DNA from: Parapedobacter indicus
GTDB taxonomy: Bacteria > Bacteroidota > Bacteroidia > Sphingobacteriales > Sphingobacteriaceae
Length of the DNA: 64,000 bases
Assembly (NCBI RefSeq): GCF_900113765.1
Contig: NZ_FOQO01000008.1
Span: forward strand, 186,001-250,000
Direction: 5' to 3'
In this document: piece after piece, positions 18,721 to 27,006 of the stretch
Layout: the number at the start of each line of letters is the position of its first letter
Numbering within the stretch: position 1 is the stretch's first letter
Translations under genes and position numbers: made by a program
The notes under the pieces: model-generated
The model's input: only the letters and a program-made list of their open reading frames with translations
Told to the model about the DNA's origin: nothing
Database searches by the model: none

Positions 18721-19524
18721 ATGAATCTCTTTTTTTTGACATTACTGACGTTCGCTTGCAGCAAGGGGGCAACTGAATCATCCGAATATACCTTCGCGTC
18801 TACTCCCTCTTGGGCGGACGAATTTGATTACGAAGGTCTACCTGATGAGACGAAATGGGGATATGACATCGGATCTGTAGACGGCTGGGGCAACAATGAG
18901 CTCCAGTACTACACTGAAAAACGTCTGGAAAATGTACGTGTAGGTGGCGGTGTACTTACCGTCACAGCGATTCGTGAAGACTATGAGGGAGCAGCATACA
19001 CATCGGCAAGGCTGGTAAGCCGTGGAAAAGCAGACTTTCGTTACGGAAGATTTGAAGCAAAAGCAAAAGTGCCATCCGGTGTGGGTACTTGGCCCGCCGT
19101 GTGGATGCTGCCCACCAATTGGGAATATGGAGGGTGGCCCGCGTCAGGTGAAATCGACATCTTAGAACACGTCGGATACGATCCCGATGTTGTGCACATC
19201 AGTGTGCATACCGAAGCCTATAACCACACCATCGGAACACAAAAGACAGCAAAAAAAAGAATCGAAGACGCAACGACCGGTTTTCATCTTTACCGCGTGG
19301 ATTGGACACCCACTTACATACGCGGATATGTAGATGATGTACAGATTTTCGATTTTACCAATGAGGGGACGGGGTTTCGCACGTGGCCCTTTGACAACGA
19401 ATTCTACTGGCTCATCAATATCGCGGTGGGTGGCAACTGGGGTGGCCAACAGGGTGTTGATGAAACTTCTTTTCCGGCCCGGATGGAAGTGGACTATGTA
19501 CGGGTTTATAACCTTATTAACTAA
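18721..19524 (+). CDS. GH16-family beta-glucanase-type lipoprotein
   Basis: This 267-residue protein has a short lipoprotein signal (MNLFFLTLLTFAC, Cys13) followed by one GH16 jelly-roll domain. The active-site signature GEIDILEH gives nucleophile Glu144, assisting Asp146 and acid/base Glu149. Flanking motifs WADEFDYEG, YGRFEAKAKVPSGVGTWPAVWMLP and YWLINIAVGGNWGG are typical of the laminarinase-like subgroup, so beta-1,3- or mixed-linkage glucan is the likely substrate; an agarase or carrageenase type is less likely. It is transcribed divergently from the hexosaminidase and is one of only two plus-strand genes in the window. Confidence 0.93.
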   Translation: MNLFFLTLLTFACSKGATESSEYTFASTPSWADEFDYEGLPDETKWGYDIGSVDGWGNNELQYYTEKRLENVRVGGGVLTVTAIREDYEGAAYTSARLVSRGKADFRYGRFEAKAKVPSGVGTWPAVWMLPTNWEYGGWPASGEIDILEHVGYDPDVVHISVHTEAYNHTIGTQKTAKKRIEDATTGFHLYRVDWTPTYIRGYVDDVQIFDFTNEGTGFRTWPFDNEFYWLINIAVGGNWGGQQGVDETSFPARMEVDYVRVYNLIN

Positions 19525-19526
19525 AG

Positions 19527-19556
19527 GTTGTTAAAAAATGTAAAAGTTGTTAAAAA
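19527..19556 (+). repeat. Direct repeat GTTGTTAAAAA upstream of the esterase gene
   Basis: Two copies of GTTGTTAAAAA lie at 19527-19537 and 19546-19556, 19 bases apart (about two helical turns). They sit between the GH16 stop and the esterase promoter and could be a binding site for a dimeric activator. They may equally be chance in an A-rich spacer. Confidence 0.35.
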
Positions 19557-19590
19557 CGTTAAATCCTTACATACCTGCTGATTAGGTAGC

Positions 19591-19598
19591 TACTTTTG
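19591..19598 (+). promoter_or_regulatory. -7 box for the esterase gene
   Basis: TACTTTTG matches TAnnTTTG and lies 22 bases before the ATG at 19621. There is no TTG at the expected -33 distance, so the promoter may need an activator. Confidence 0.45.
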
Positions 19599-19620
19599 CT
19601 AAAACTTAATCAGTAAAACC

Positions 19621-20475
19621 ATGAAAAATAAGACATTGCTTTTATGGCTGCTGCTATCACCCATAGCCAGTATGGCTCAACTTAACCAGCCCATCAATTA
19701 TCAGACCACCACCCGCCAATATTACTCGGCCACAGTACAAGATACGTTTACCGTCTCCGTGCAACTGCCCAAAGATTACCATTCGAATACCGACACGCAT
19801 TATCCAATAGCCGTATTGCTAGATGGCGACTTTTATTTCCCTTCCATGGCGCCCCTGGTAAAGCAGTATGAAATGACAGGACTACTGCCGCCTATGATTC
19901 TGGTAGGTATCGGATATGGTGATTTTCAAAAAATGGATTCGCTACGGGTAAGGGATTTCCTTTACCCAAAAGCATTGGAATCGGATGAAATGGAGGCTCC
20001 CGGCGGTGGAATAAATTTTTACAACTTTATAACGACCGAACTGTTACCACAAATGGAAACAGAGCTGCGGGTGGATTCCGCACAACGCACATTGTTGGGG
20101 CATTCTTTCGGTGGGTACTTTGCATTAGCTGCATTGTTGCAACAGGCAAAAGCGGACAAAACCATTTTTTCCAATATTGTTGCGGCAAGTCCCACATTGT
20201 GGTACCATAATTTTTATCTTAACGAGCTACCGGATGAATTAACGCATCATAAATCCGACCGCCGTCTGAATATCGTCTTAACGGCGGGCAGTTTGGAAAA
20301 CAGCGATTGGACCATTGACCCGATCTATAAACTGACCATTGCATTTAAAAATCAAGATATCAAACGCCTGTATTTGGATACTTTCATCTACAACTCCCTG
20401 GATCACATGGACACCGGCCAGTTAAGTTTTATCAAAGGGCTGCAAAGTTTTTACAGCCCTCAGGTTACTCAATAA
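19621..20475 (+). CDS. Exported alpha/beta-hydrolase, esterase D / enterochelin-esterase-like family
   Basis: This 284-residue protein has a Sec signal ([20 protein letters not shown]) and the PF00756 esterase fold. The nucleophile elbow is [10 protein letters not shown] (Ser162), preceded by the [13 protein letters not shown] strand; the catalytic His is probably in the SLDHMDTG segment near 262. Family members cleave carboxyl esters, for example acyl groups on glycans, or siderophore esters. The neighbouring GH16 gene suggests glycan de-esterification, but nothing in the sequence fixes the substrate. Its 3' end overlaps the convergent ybjQ-like gene by 11 bases. Confidence 0.85.
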   Translation: MKNKTLLLWLLLSPIASMAQLNQPINYQTTTRQYYSATVQDTFTVSVQLPKDYHSNTDTHYPIAVLLDGDFYFPSMAPLVKQYEMTGLLPPMILVGIGYGDFQKMDSLRVRDFLYPKALESDEMEAPGGGINFYNFITTELLPQMETELRVDSAQRTLLGHSFGGYFALAALLQQAKADKTIFSNIVAASPTLWYHNFYLNELPDELTHHKSDRRLNIVLTAGSLENSDWTIDPIYKLTIAFKNQDIKRLYLDTFIYNSLDHMDTGQLSFIKGLQSFYSPQVTQ

Positions 20476-20785
20476 TTACTGCTGTGCCACTGGCGGTGAC
20501 CATCAACATGCTTCCCCCGCTGCCAACTGTTTCGTAATCAAGATCCACACCTACTACCGCGTTCGCACCCATAGAGGCCGCATACTGCTGCATTTCGTAG
20601 ATAGCGGTCTCCTTGGCCTCCCGCAATACTTTTTCATAAGATCCCGAACGGCCACCGACGATATCGCGTATTCCGGCGAAGATATCGCGAAAGAAATTTG
20701 CTCCGATGATTGTCTCTCCGCTCACCAAACCGATATATTTGGTGATTTTTTTCCCTTCTACCTGAGGTGTTGTTGTAATAAGCAT
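20465..20785 (-). CDS. YbjQ / UPF0145-family heavy-metal-binding-domain protein
   Basis: The predicted protein has 106 residues, starting at the ATG at 20785 ([20 protein letters not shown]), which matches the usual family length; the frame opens ten codons earlier. The conserved core [23 protein letters not shown] and the ending [16 protein letters not shown] are diagnostic. YbjQ forms pentamers and is often called a metal-binding domain, but its role is unknown. The gene ends inside the last codons of the convergent esterase gene. Confidence 0.93.
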   Translation of the reverse strand: MLITTTPQVEGKKITKYIGLVSGETIIGANFFRDIFAGIRDIVGGRSGSYEKVLREAKETAIYEMQQYAASMGANAVVGVDLDYETVGSGGSMLMVTASGTAVIIE

Positions 20786-20874
20786 GGCAATCGATTTTTT
20801 ACCATTGGATACCAACTCCGGAAAATTGTTACAGAATCGCCGTATCGTCTGTGGCTCGCGGGAATTTTATCGAC

Positions 20875-21309
20875 CTAGTCTATCCGCAAGAAGTTCCCAT
20901 CCTTATCGAACCGCAATTCCATCTCATTAGACAGCTTAATCTCCTGTCCCCGGTCGTCCAGTTCCCAGTCCCGTATGAAAAGGTCTGGATAATGAGTGTT
21001 GACATAAGCCAATAAACTGGGGGGAACGATACTATCGGGAAGCTTGTTTGCCCCTTCTGCCCCCAGGATTTTCCCATTTTTATCAAAATCAAGGTTATAT
21101 CCTTCGCTTAGATACACATCGTAGGAAGTCTTCAAATCATCCCGTTCCTTTACCACTTGGAGAATCTCATATCCGGGGAAATGCTGCGTAATATACGCTT
21201 GGGCTTTGGGAGGAAGTCCATCTGCAGAAACGATCTTTTCTTTATCGCAAGCCGCAGCTAGGATCCAAACCGTACTCAATAAGACCATCAGATAGTTTGT
21301 TTTTTTCAT
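20875..21309 (-). CDS. PepSY-like (PF11396-type) putative lipoprotein
   Basis: This 144-residue protein has a signal of the lipoprotein type (VWILAAAC, Cys21). The body has two related halves: LPPKAQAYITQHFPGYEILQV then YNLDFDKNGKILGAEG, and VPPSLLAYVNTHYPDLFIRDW then MELRFDKDGNFLRID. Such tandem PepSY-like units are common in Bacteroidota envelope proteins, and their function is unknown. It follows the arginine operon in the same direction after an 83-base gap and may or may not share its transcript. Confidence 0.85.
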   Translation of the reverse strand: MKKTNYLMVLLSTVWILAAACDKEKIVSADGLPPKAQAYITQHFPGYEILQVVKERDDLKTSYDVYLSEGYNLDFDKNGKILGAEGANKLPDSIVPPSLLAYVNTHYPDLFIRDWELDDRGQEIKLSNEMELRFDKDGNFLRID

Positions 21310-21392
21310 GATTATGTATGTTATTGTTCTTGAATTTATACCAAGACAACTCCACCGCAGTTTACCCTTACTGCATTCACAAAAAAAGTCAA

Positions 21393-22454
21393 CTATTTTA
21401 CTATTTTTTCAAGTATATCGATATACAATCGAATCCCTTCATCTATTTCATTTAGGTAAATAAATTCGTTGGCCATATGCGACCGCGCTGAATCACCCGG
21501 CCCCAATTTGAGCGACGGAATATCGAGTAAGGCTTGGTCGCTGGTGGTCGGTGATCCGTATGTGATCCGTCCAAGCGCTAGGCCCGCCTGTACAACGGGA
21601 TGGTCCTTGGGTATTGACGAAGGTTTGAGCCTCAGGGAACGGGGGTTGACCTCACAGGTTACATGCTGACGGATAATGTCAAGTACTTCTTCATTGCGAT
21701 ACACATCTGTTACCCGGATATCCACTACGAATTCACAGGTAGCAGGTACCACATTGTGCTGAGACCCCGCATGAATAACGGTGACACTCATTTTGATTGG
21801 CCCGAATTCTTCGGATTCCTTCGGGAAACGGTAGTTAAGGAACCAATCAATATCTTTAATTGCTTTGTAAATCGCATTGTCGCCCTCTTCACGTGCGGCG
21901 TGGCCGGCTTTACCCTGAGCCACACAATCCAGCACCACCAATCCCCGTTCCGCAACAGCCAGCTGCATCAGCGTAGGTTCGCCCACAATCGCGAAATCCA
22001 ACCGGCCTAAATCGGGAATGACCGATTCCAAGCCATTGATACCCGAAATTTCTTCCTCCGCCGTAGCAGCAATACAAAAATTATAGCTGAGTCCCTCCTT
22101 CGGATAAAAATACAAGAAGGTGGCAATTAATGACACCAAACATCCGCCGGCATCGTTACTACCCAAACCATATAAGGCTTCATTTTCTATATCGGCCGAA
22201 AAGGGATTCCGAGTGTAACCCGTATTGGGCTTTACCGTGTCATGATGGGAATTAAGTAAGATCGTCGGTTTGGCCGGATCAAAATATTTATTATAGGCCC
22301 AAATATTGTTTATCTTACGATACGTGTGCACCCCCCTTTGTTGCAGGAACCGCTCAATTGTATCCCCCGTTTGGCTTTCCTCCTTACTGAACGAAGGGAT
22401 ACGGATGAGATCCTGCAAAAGCGATGTACTCTCTTGGATTAACTTTTCAATCAT
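21393..22454 (-). CDS. argE: N-acyl-ornithine/citrulline deacylase, M20 family (ArgE-like)
   Basis: This 353-residue metallopeptidase starts at the ATG at 22454, which overlaps the proC stop by 8 bases (translational coupling). The metal and catalytic motifs are LLNSHHDTVKPN (His and Asp), GLGSNDAGGCLVSL, and the glutamate pair in AATAEEEISG; the C-terminal His is likely in GPGDSARSHMANEF. The family removes the N-acyl group late in arginine synthesis. Because the transcarbamylase in this operon looks succinyl-specific, the substrate is probably N-succinyl-citrulline, although N-acetyl-citrulline cannot be excluded. It is the last gene of the arg operon. Confidence 0.9.
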   Translation of the reverse strand: MIEKLIQESTSLLQDLIRIPSFSKEESQTGDTIERFLQQRGVHTYRKINNIWAYNKYFDPAKPTILLNSHHDTVKPNTGYTRNPFSADIENEALYGLGSNDAGGCLVSLIATFLYFYPKEGLSYNFCIAATAEEEISGINGLESVIPDLGRLDFAIVGEPTLMQLAVAERGLVVLDCVAQGKAGHAAREEGDNAIYKAIKDIDWFLNYRFPKESEEFGPIKMSVTVIHAGSQHNVVPATCEFVVDIRVTDVYRNEEVLDIIRQHVTCEVNPRSLRLKPSSIPKDHPVVQAGLALGRITYGSPTTSDQALLDIPSLKLGPGDSARSHMANEFIYLNEIDEGIRLYIDILEKIVK

Positions 22455-23250
22455 TATAGAGCCCCCCGGCCTTGAGTGCGGACAATTTGATACCTTTGAT
22501 AAAGGCGGAGCTGAATCCATTGTGTTCCATCTCATTCAATCCGGCTATCGTACAGCCCTTGGGCGAGGTTACCTTATCAATTTCACTTTCCGGATGACTT
22601 TGAGTTTGCAGCAGTAAGTCTGCCGCACCTTTTGCCGTTTGCACGGCCATTTTCAATGCGTCGTGTGCGTGAAAACCGATTTCCACCCCCCCCTGTGATG
22701 CGGCCCGGATCGCACGGAGAAAGAACGCTATACCACAGGCACACAACGCCGTAGCTGAAGTCATCAGGTCTTCGTTGATGGTTACCACCGAACCGACCGT
22801 TTCAAACATCCTCGTTACCCGCTCCAACTGTTCATCAGATGCGTTGTCTGATGCAATACAGGTCATAGACTGCCCAATCGCAATAGCCGTATTCGGCATC
22901 GCCCGGATCACCTGTATGTTGTTCCCCAACTTATCCCGCACATCCGCGCACGTAACACCCGAAATCACAGACACCACGATTTGCTTTTCCGGCGAGACAG
23001 CAGGTGCAATTTCTTCCAGTACCTTTTTTAATTGCTGTGGCAAAACAGCCAGCACGATGACATTGGCGTCATAGACGGCCGCTTTGTTGTTATCACTTAC
23101 CTTAAAGCCTTTAGCAGCCTCCTCATTTAGCAGCTTAAGGTTTCTCCGCGTCAACGTGATATCTTCAGCATGACAATACGCCCTGTTTACCAATCCTCTC
23201 GCCAATGAAAGGCCAATATTACCGCCTCCAATAATCGTTATCTTATTCAT
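22447..23250 (-). CDS. proC: Pyrroline-5-carboxylate reductase
   Basis: This 267-residue protein has an N-terminal Rossmann motif (ITIIGGGNIGLSLARGL), a second-strand motif VIVLAVLPQQLKKVLEEI, the MPNTAIAIGQSMT loop and a C-terminal dimer and active-site region (ALCACGIAFFLRAIRAA, TSPKGCTIAGLNEME). The enzyme reduces pyrroline-5-carboxylate to proline with NAD(P)H. It sits between argB and argE, linking proline synthesis to the arginine operon, as seen in other Bacteroidota. Confidence 0.94.
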   Translation of the reverse strand: MNKITIIGGGNIGLSLARGLVNRAYCHAEDITLTRRNLKLLNEEAAKGFKVSDNNKAAVYDANVIVLAVLPQQLKKVLEEIAPAVSPEKQIVVSVISGVTCADVRDKLGNNIQVIRAMPNTAIAIGQSMTCIASDNASDEQLERVTRMFETVGSVVTINEDLMTSATALCACGIAFFLRAIRAASQGGVEIGFHAHDALKMAVQTAKGAADLLLQTQSHPESEIDKVTSPKGCTIAGLNEMEHNGFSSAFIKGIKLSALKAGGLYND

Positions 23251-23280
23251 TTTTTAACGTAAAAAATAAAAAGTAAAAGC

Positions 23281-24072
23281 TCAACGCACCAATCTCGTTC
23301 CAAAGTGCTGTTCGCGCAGCAACTGTAGATCATCGGCACGACCAATGCATACTTCATTCACGCCCTTTCCGATAGCTTCGAATGCATTGTATAATTTGGG
23401 CACCATCCCATCGGCAATGACTCCTGCTGTTTTCAGCTGCTCAAACTCACCGGCCCGAATTTCGTCAATTACCGAATTTTCGTCGGTAATATCGCGGAGT
23501 ACGCCCCGCTTTTCAAAACAATAAACCAAAGACGTTGTATACCGGGCAGATAAGGCAACAGCTAGTGCAGCGGCAATGGTATCTGCATTTGTGTTCAGTA
23601 GTTGTCCTTGGCCATCGTGTGTAATGGCCGAAAACACGGGGGTAAGACCGGCGTTAAGAAACGTATCGATCGTATCGGTATCTACCGAACGGGGAAGGAT
23701 GTCGCCCACAAAACCGTAATCGACCGTCGTAACCGGACGCTTTACCGTTCGGATGGCATTGCCATCCGCGCCACTCAATCCTATGGCATTGCAGCCCCGC
23801 GATTGCAGTTCCGCCACCACTTGTTTGTTGGTCAACCCCGCATATACCATCGTTACGATGCGCAACATCGCTTCGTCCGTGATACGTCTGCCTTCCACCA
23901 ACTTCGCTTCGATACCCAAGTCAGCCGCCATTCGGGTGGCAATCTTGCCGCCGCCATGCACTAATATTTTATATCCGCGCAGGTTGGCAAAACGCTCCAA
24001 AAAATGCTTCAGTCCTTCCGCATCGTCAATAACGTTACCACCGATCTTAATGATCCATAACTTTGCTTGCAT
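23281..24072 (-). CDS. argB: N-acetyl(succinyl)glutamate kinase
   Basis: This 263-residue amino-acid kinase has the Gly-rich N-terminal IKIGGNVIDD, the substrate loop LVHGGGKIATRMAADLGI and GRRITDEAMLRIVTMVYAG, and a C-terminal nucleotide-binding part (INTNADTIAAALAVAL is LLNTNADTIAAALA here; KTAGVIADGMVPKLYNAFEA). It phosphorylates N-acyl-glutamate in the second step of arginine synthesis. It starts 7 bases after the transcarbamylase stop. The acyl group is likely succinyl by operon context. Confidence 0.95.
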   Translation of the reverse strand: MQAKLWIIKIGGNVIDDAEGLKHFLERFANLRGYKILVHGGGKIATRMAADLGIEAKLVEGRRITDEAMLRIVTMVYAGLTNKQVVAELQSRGCNAIGLSGADGNAIRTVKRPVTTVDYGFVGDILPRSVDTDTIDTFLNAGLTPVFSAITHDGQGQLLNTNADTIAAALAVALSARYTTSLVYCFEKRGVLRDITDENSVIDEIRAGEFEQLKTAGVIADGMVPKLYNAFEAIGKGVNEVCIGRADDLQLLREQHFGTRLVR

Positions 24073-24079
24073 CTTTCTC

Positions 24080-25057
24080 TTAATTGTCCGACAGTAATTG
24101 TTCGAGCATGCGCTTCAACACCGCCTGTGCCGCCCATACACGGTTGCCCGCTTCTTGGATCACCAACGCATGAGGTCCATCCAGTACCTCACTGGCTAAT
24201 TCCAAATCGCGGCGCACCGGCAGGCAGTGCATAACCTTGGCCTCATTTGTCAGGGTCAGCTTGCTCGAATCAATCATCCACCGTTCATCAACCGAATGAA
24301 TCTTACCATAATCTTCGTAAGAAGACCAATTTTTCACATAGACAAAGTCGGCCCCTTCAATCGCTTCATCCAGCGAATGCATAACGGTGGCACCCCTTGT
24401 AAATTCCTCTGCAAGCGCATACCCCACTGGATGTGCGATGGTAAAATCAACCATTCCTTCCGCCTGTGCCCTGCACATCCATTCCGAAAAAGAATTGGGC
24501 ACAGCCTGCGGTAGCGCCTTTATATGGGGAGCCCAAGCCATAACCACTTTTGGAAGTCTGGCCGTTTCATGCCAATGTTCCCGTATGGTGATCAAGTCTG
24601 TCAGGCTCTGTAACGGATGGCGGGTTGCACTTTCCAAGCTAATCACAGGTACCTTGCAGTAGCTCATAAACTTCCTGAACAAGTCCTCGCTATAATCTTC
24701 CTCGCGGTCCTGCAACTTAGGGAAAGAACGCAAGCCGAGAATGTCACAGTATTGCCCCATTACCGCCGCGGCTTCACGAATATGCTCTACGGTGTTTCCA
24801 TCCATGGTCACACCGTCTTTTGTCTCCAGCGCCCACCCTTCCTTATCCATATTCATAACCATCACGTCCATACCCAACTGGATGGCTGCCTTTTGGGTGC
24901 TCAACCGGGTGCGCAAGCTCGGATTAAGAAACACCAAGCCAAGTGTCTTCCGCTTGCCCAAATTGGCTGCGGTAAAGGGGTTGCTCTTCAGCTGCAAAGC
25001 CTCGTCTACCAATTGAGATAGGTTAGCTACATCTGCTACGGAGAAAAATTGTTTCAT
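24080..25057 (-). CDS. argF': N-succinyl-ornithine carbamoyltransferase (AOTCase/SOTCase family)
   Basis: This 325-residue transcarbamylase has the carbamoyl-phosphate motif NPSLRTRLSTQ (about 45-55), ATRHPLQSLTDLI, the family-specific VVMAWAPHIKALPQAVPNSF, and HCLPVRR. In this family the residue equivalent to Glu92 of the Xanthomonas acetyl-ornithine enzyme and Pro90 of the Bacteroides fragilis succinyl-ornithine enzyme sets acyl choice. Here it is Val90 (MDGNTVEH). As I recall from published mutagenesis, Val at this place switches an acetyl enzyme to succinyl, so N-succinyl-ornithine is the predicted substrate, giving N-succinyl-citrulline. It lies 40 bases after argD. Confidence 0.93.
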   Translation of the reverse strand: MKQFFSVADVANLSQLVDEALQLKSNPFTAANLGKRKTLGLVFLNPSLRTRLSTQKAAIQLGMDVMVMNMDKEGWALETKDGVTMDGNTVEHIREAAAVMGQYCDILGLRSFPKLQDREEDYSEDLFRKFMSYCKVPVISLESATRHPLQSLTDLITIREHWHETARLPKVVMAWAPHIKALPQAVPNSFSEWMCRAQAEGMVDFTIAHPVGYALAEEFTRGATVMHSLDEAIEGADFVYVKNWSSYEDYGKIHSVDERWMIDSSKLTLTNEAKVMHCLPVRRDLELASEVLDGPHALVIQEAGNRVWAAQAVLKRMLEQLLSDN

Positions 25058-25097
25058 TTGCCTAAACTTATCTGTTGCTTTAAACTAAACCATTCGG

Positions 25098-26234
25098 CTA
25101 AAATTCTTTCAGCCGCTCATCCAGTGCTTCCAAAAACTGATCGGCATGGCTTTTCGTCATCGTCAGCGCTGGTAGCAACCGAATTACATTCGGCTTGGCT
25201 TCGCCGGTGAAGATACGGTTTTTAGCCAACAAATCCCGCTTGACGGTACTCAGCTCCTCGGGAAGATCGATACCGATCATCAGTCCCCTGCCCCGTACTT
25301 CCCGGATGGCGGTAAACTTCGTTAACTCCTCGATAAGGTAGCTGCCTAATTCGGCCGCACGTTGCATCAGCTCTTCGCGCTGGATGACTTCCAACACAGC
25401 CAATGCAGCCGCACAAGCAAGGTGATTGCCCCCAAAGGTAGTACCTAACATCCCGAACCAGGGCGTGATGGTGGGCGATATGGCAATGGCACCGATGGGA
25501 AATCCGTTGCCCATGCCTTTGGCCATGCTGTAAATATCCGCATTTATTCCTGCGTAATCATGCGAATAAAACTTTCCAGTACGACCGTATCCACATTGAA
25601 CCGAATCGGCGATAAATACCGCCCCATACTGAGTAGTCAACGCTCGGATTTTCTGTAAAAATTCGCTGGAAGCAACTCGTATTCCCCCGACTCCCTGTAT
25701 GCCCTCTATAATCACGGAAGACACCTCCTCACCGTATGTGGTAAACGCATGCTCAAGCGCCTCCACATCATTGAAAGGCAGGAAAACAACGTTGTCCGTC
25801 TCATTAACGGGGGCAACGATCTTCGGATTATCGGTAGCCGCCACCGCCAGCGAAGTACGCCCATGAAATGCGCCTTTAAAAGCAATCACCTTTTTCCGCC
25901 CATTATGGAAGGAGGCTAATTTCAACGCATTCTCATTCGCTTCCGCACCGGAATTACACAGGAACAACTGGTAATCGAGCCTACCGGAGACCTTTCCCAG
26001 CAAATCGGCCAACTGACGCTGCAACGGCATTTCCACGGAGTTGGAATAGAAACCGATCTGTGCTAATTGTTCGGTAATACGTTTTAGATAATGAGGATGG
26101 GTATGACCAATGGAGATCACCGCGTGACCACCGTATAAATCAAGGTATTCATTCCCTTGGGCGTCCCAGACCGTGCTGCCCTCAGCTTTCGTAATCGCTA
26201 CGGGGTTAATGGGATATACATCAAATAGGTTCAT
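25098..26234 (-). CDS. argD: N-acyl-ornithine aminotransferase
   Basis: This 378-residue class III PLP aminotransferase has the cofactor motifs LCNSGAEANENALKLA and FKGAFHGRTSLAVAAT, the Asp motif FIADSVQCGYGRTGKFY and the Schiff-base lysine in YSMAKGMGNGFPIGA. It converts N-acyl-glutamate semialdehyde to N-acyl-ornithine using glutamate. It is the first gene of the arg operon here; argC, argG, argH and an acyltransferase are not in the window. No consensus promoter was found in the gap between it and the upstream rplQ terminator, so some read-through may supply it. Confidence 0.95.
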   Translation of the reverse strand: MNLFDVYPINPVAITKAEGSTVWDAQGNEYLDLYGGHAVISIGHTHPHYLKRITEQLAQIGFYSNSVEMPLQRQLADLLGKVSGRLDYQLFLCNSGAEANENALKLASFHNGRKKVIAFKGAFHGRTSLAVAATDNPKIVAPVNETDNVVFLPFNDVEALEHAFTTYGEEVSSVIIEGIQGVGGIRVASSEFLQKIRALTTQYGAVFIADSVQCGYGRTGKFYSHDYAGINADIYSMAKGMGNGFPIGAIAISPTITPWFGMLGTTFGGNHLACAAALAVLEVIQREELMQRAAELGSYLIEELTKFTAIREVRGRGLMIGIDLPEELSTVKRDLLAKNRIFTGEAKPNVIRLLPALTMTKSHADQFLEALDERLKEF

Positions 26235-26271
26235 GTTTATTCTGTATTAAAATGGGTGTCAAACAACTAAA

Positions 26272-26303
26272 AAACCCGTTTTTCGAAATCAAAAAACGGG
26301 TTT
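26272..26303 (-). terminator. Rho-independent terminator of the ribosomal protein operon
   Basis: The arms 26272-26283 and 26292-26303 form a perfect 12-bp stem around an 8-base loop and are followed on the minus strand by a short run of T. It lies 24 bases past the rplQ stop and 37 bases before the argD start, and separates the r-protein operon from the arginine operon. Confidence 0.85.
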
Positions 26304-26327
26304 CACTCATTCAATGAACTAATTCGC

Positions 26328-26927
26328 TTAGTCTTCTTTCTTATCTTCTTTAGGAGCTTCTTCCGTTTCTGGGGTGGCCTCTTCCGCATCGGCTACCTCC
26401 TGCTCACCGGCAGCCTCAGCAACCGGTTCCTCCTGAGTTTCGGCTTTTGGTTCCTCAGCTACCTCTTCAACGACAGCAGCTGCGGCAGCGTCCGCTCCAG
26501 ATTTCTTCTTACCGCCACGTCGTCGTGTAGATTTCCGCTCCGTAGCCACTCCATCTTTCTTGTATATTTCATTGTAATCGACCAATTCGATAAACGCCAT
26601 TTCCGCATTATCGCCCGAACGATTTTCCAATTTAATGATGCGCGTATAACCTCCAGGACGATTTGCAACTTTCTCCGAAACCTCACGGAAGAGAATGGTC
26701 ACTGCCTCTTTGTCTTGCAAATAGCTAAATACAGTCCGGCGAGAATGTGTGGTGTCGCTCTTTGATTTTGTAATTAAAGGCTCCACATATTTGCGCAATG
26801 CTTTTGCTTTCGCCAATGTAGTCGTGATACGCTTATGTAGGATCAGCGAAGTTGCCATGTTAGCCAACATCGCTTTCCGATGGCTTGCTGTGCGGCCCAA
26901 GTGGTTGATTTTCTTTCCGTGTCTCAT
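26328..26927 (-). CDS. rplQ: 50S ribosomal protein L17 with acidic C-terminal tail
   Basis: This 199-residue protein has the L17 core at about 1-125 ([38 protein letters not shown]). Next come a basic patch, [12 protein letters not shown] (131-142), and a tail to 199 made almost only of Ala, Glu, Val, Pro and Asp. The bacterial core alone is usually about 115-130 residues, and tails of this kind are familiar in Bacteroidota. It is the last gene of the r-protein operon. Confidence 0.97.
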   Translation of the reverse strand: MRHGKKINHLGRTASHRKAMLANMATSLILHKRITTTLAKAKALRKYVEPLITKSKSDTTHSRRTVFSYLQDKEAVTILFREVSEKVANRPGGYTRIIKLENRSGDNAEMAFIELVDYNEIYKKDGVATERKSTRRRGGKKKSGADAAAAAVVEEVAEEPKAETQEEPVAEAAGEQEVADAEEATPETEEAPKEDKKED

Positions 26928-26944
26928 TTTAATTTTAAAATTTG

Positions 26945-26983
26945 TGCATACCGTCTCCGATCGCTATCGGAGGGAATTATGCA
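26945..26983 (-). repeat. Two-level hairpin between rpoA and rplQ
   Basis: An inner stem CTCCGAT/ATCGGAG (26955-26961 with 26966-26972) with a four-base loop lies inside an outer stem TGCATA/TATGCA (26945-26950 with 26978-26983). No T-run follows. It begins 17 bases before the rplQ start and could be an RNA processing, stability or attenuation element that sets L17 output separately from RNA polymerase alpha. Confidence 0.6.
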
Positions 26984-27006
26984 ACAGGTCGCTAACTATT
27001 ATTCTA

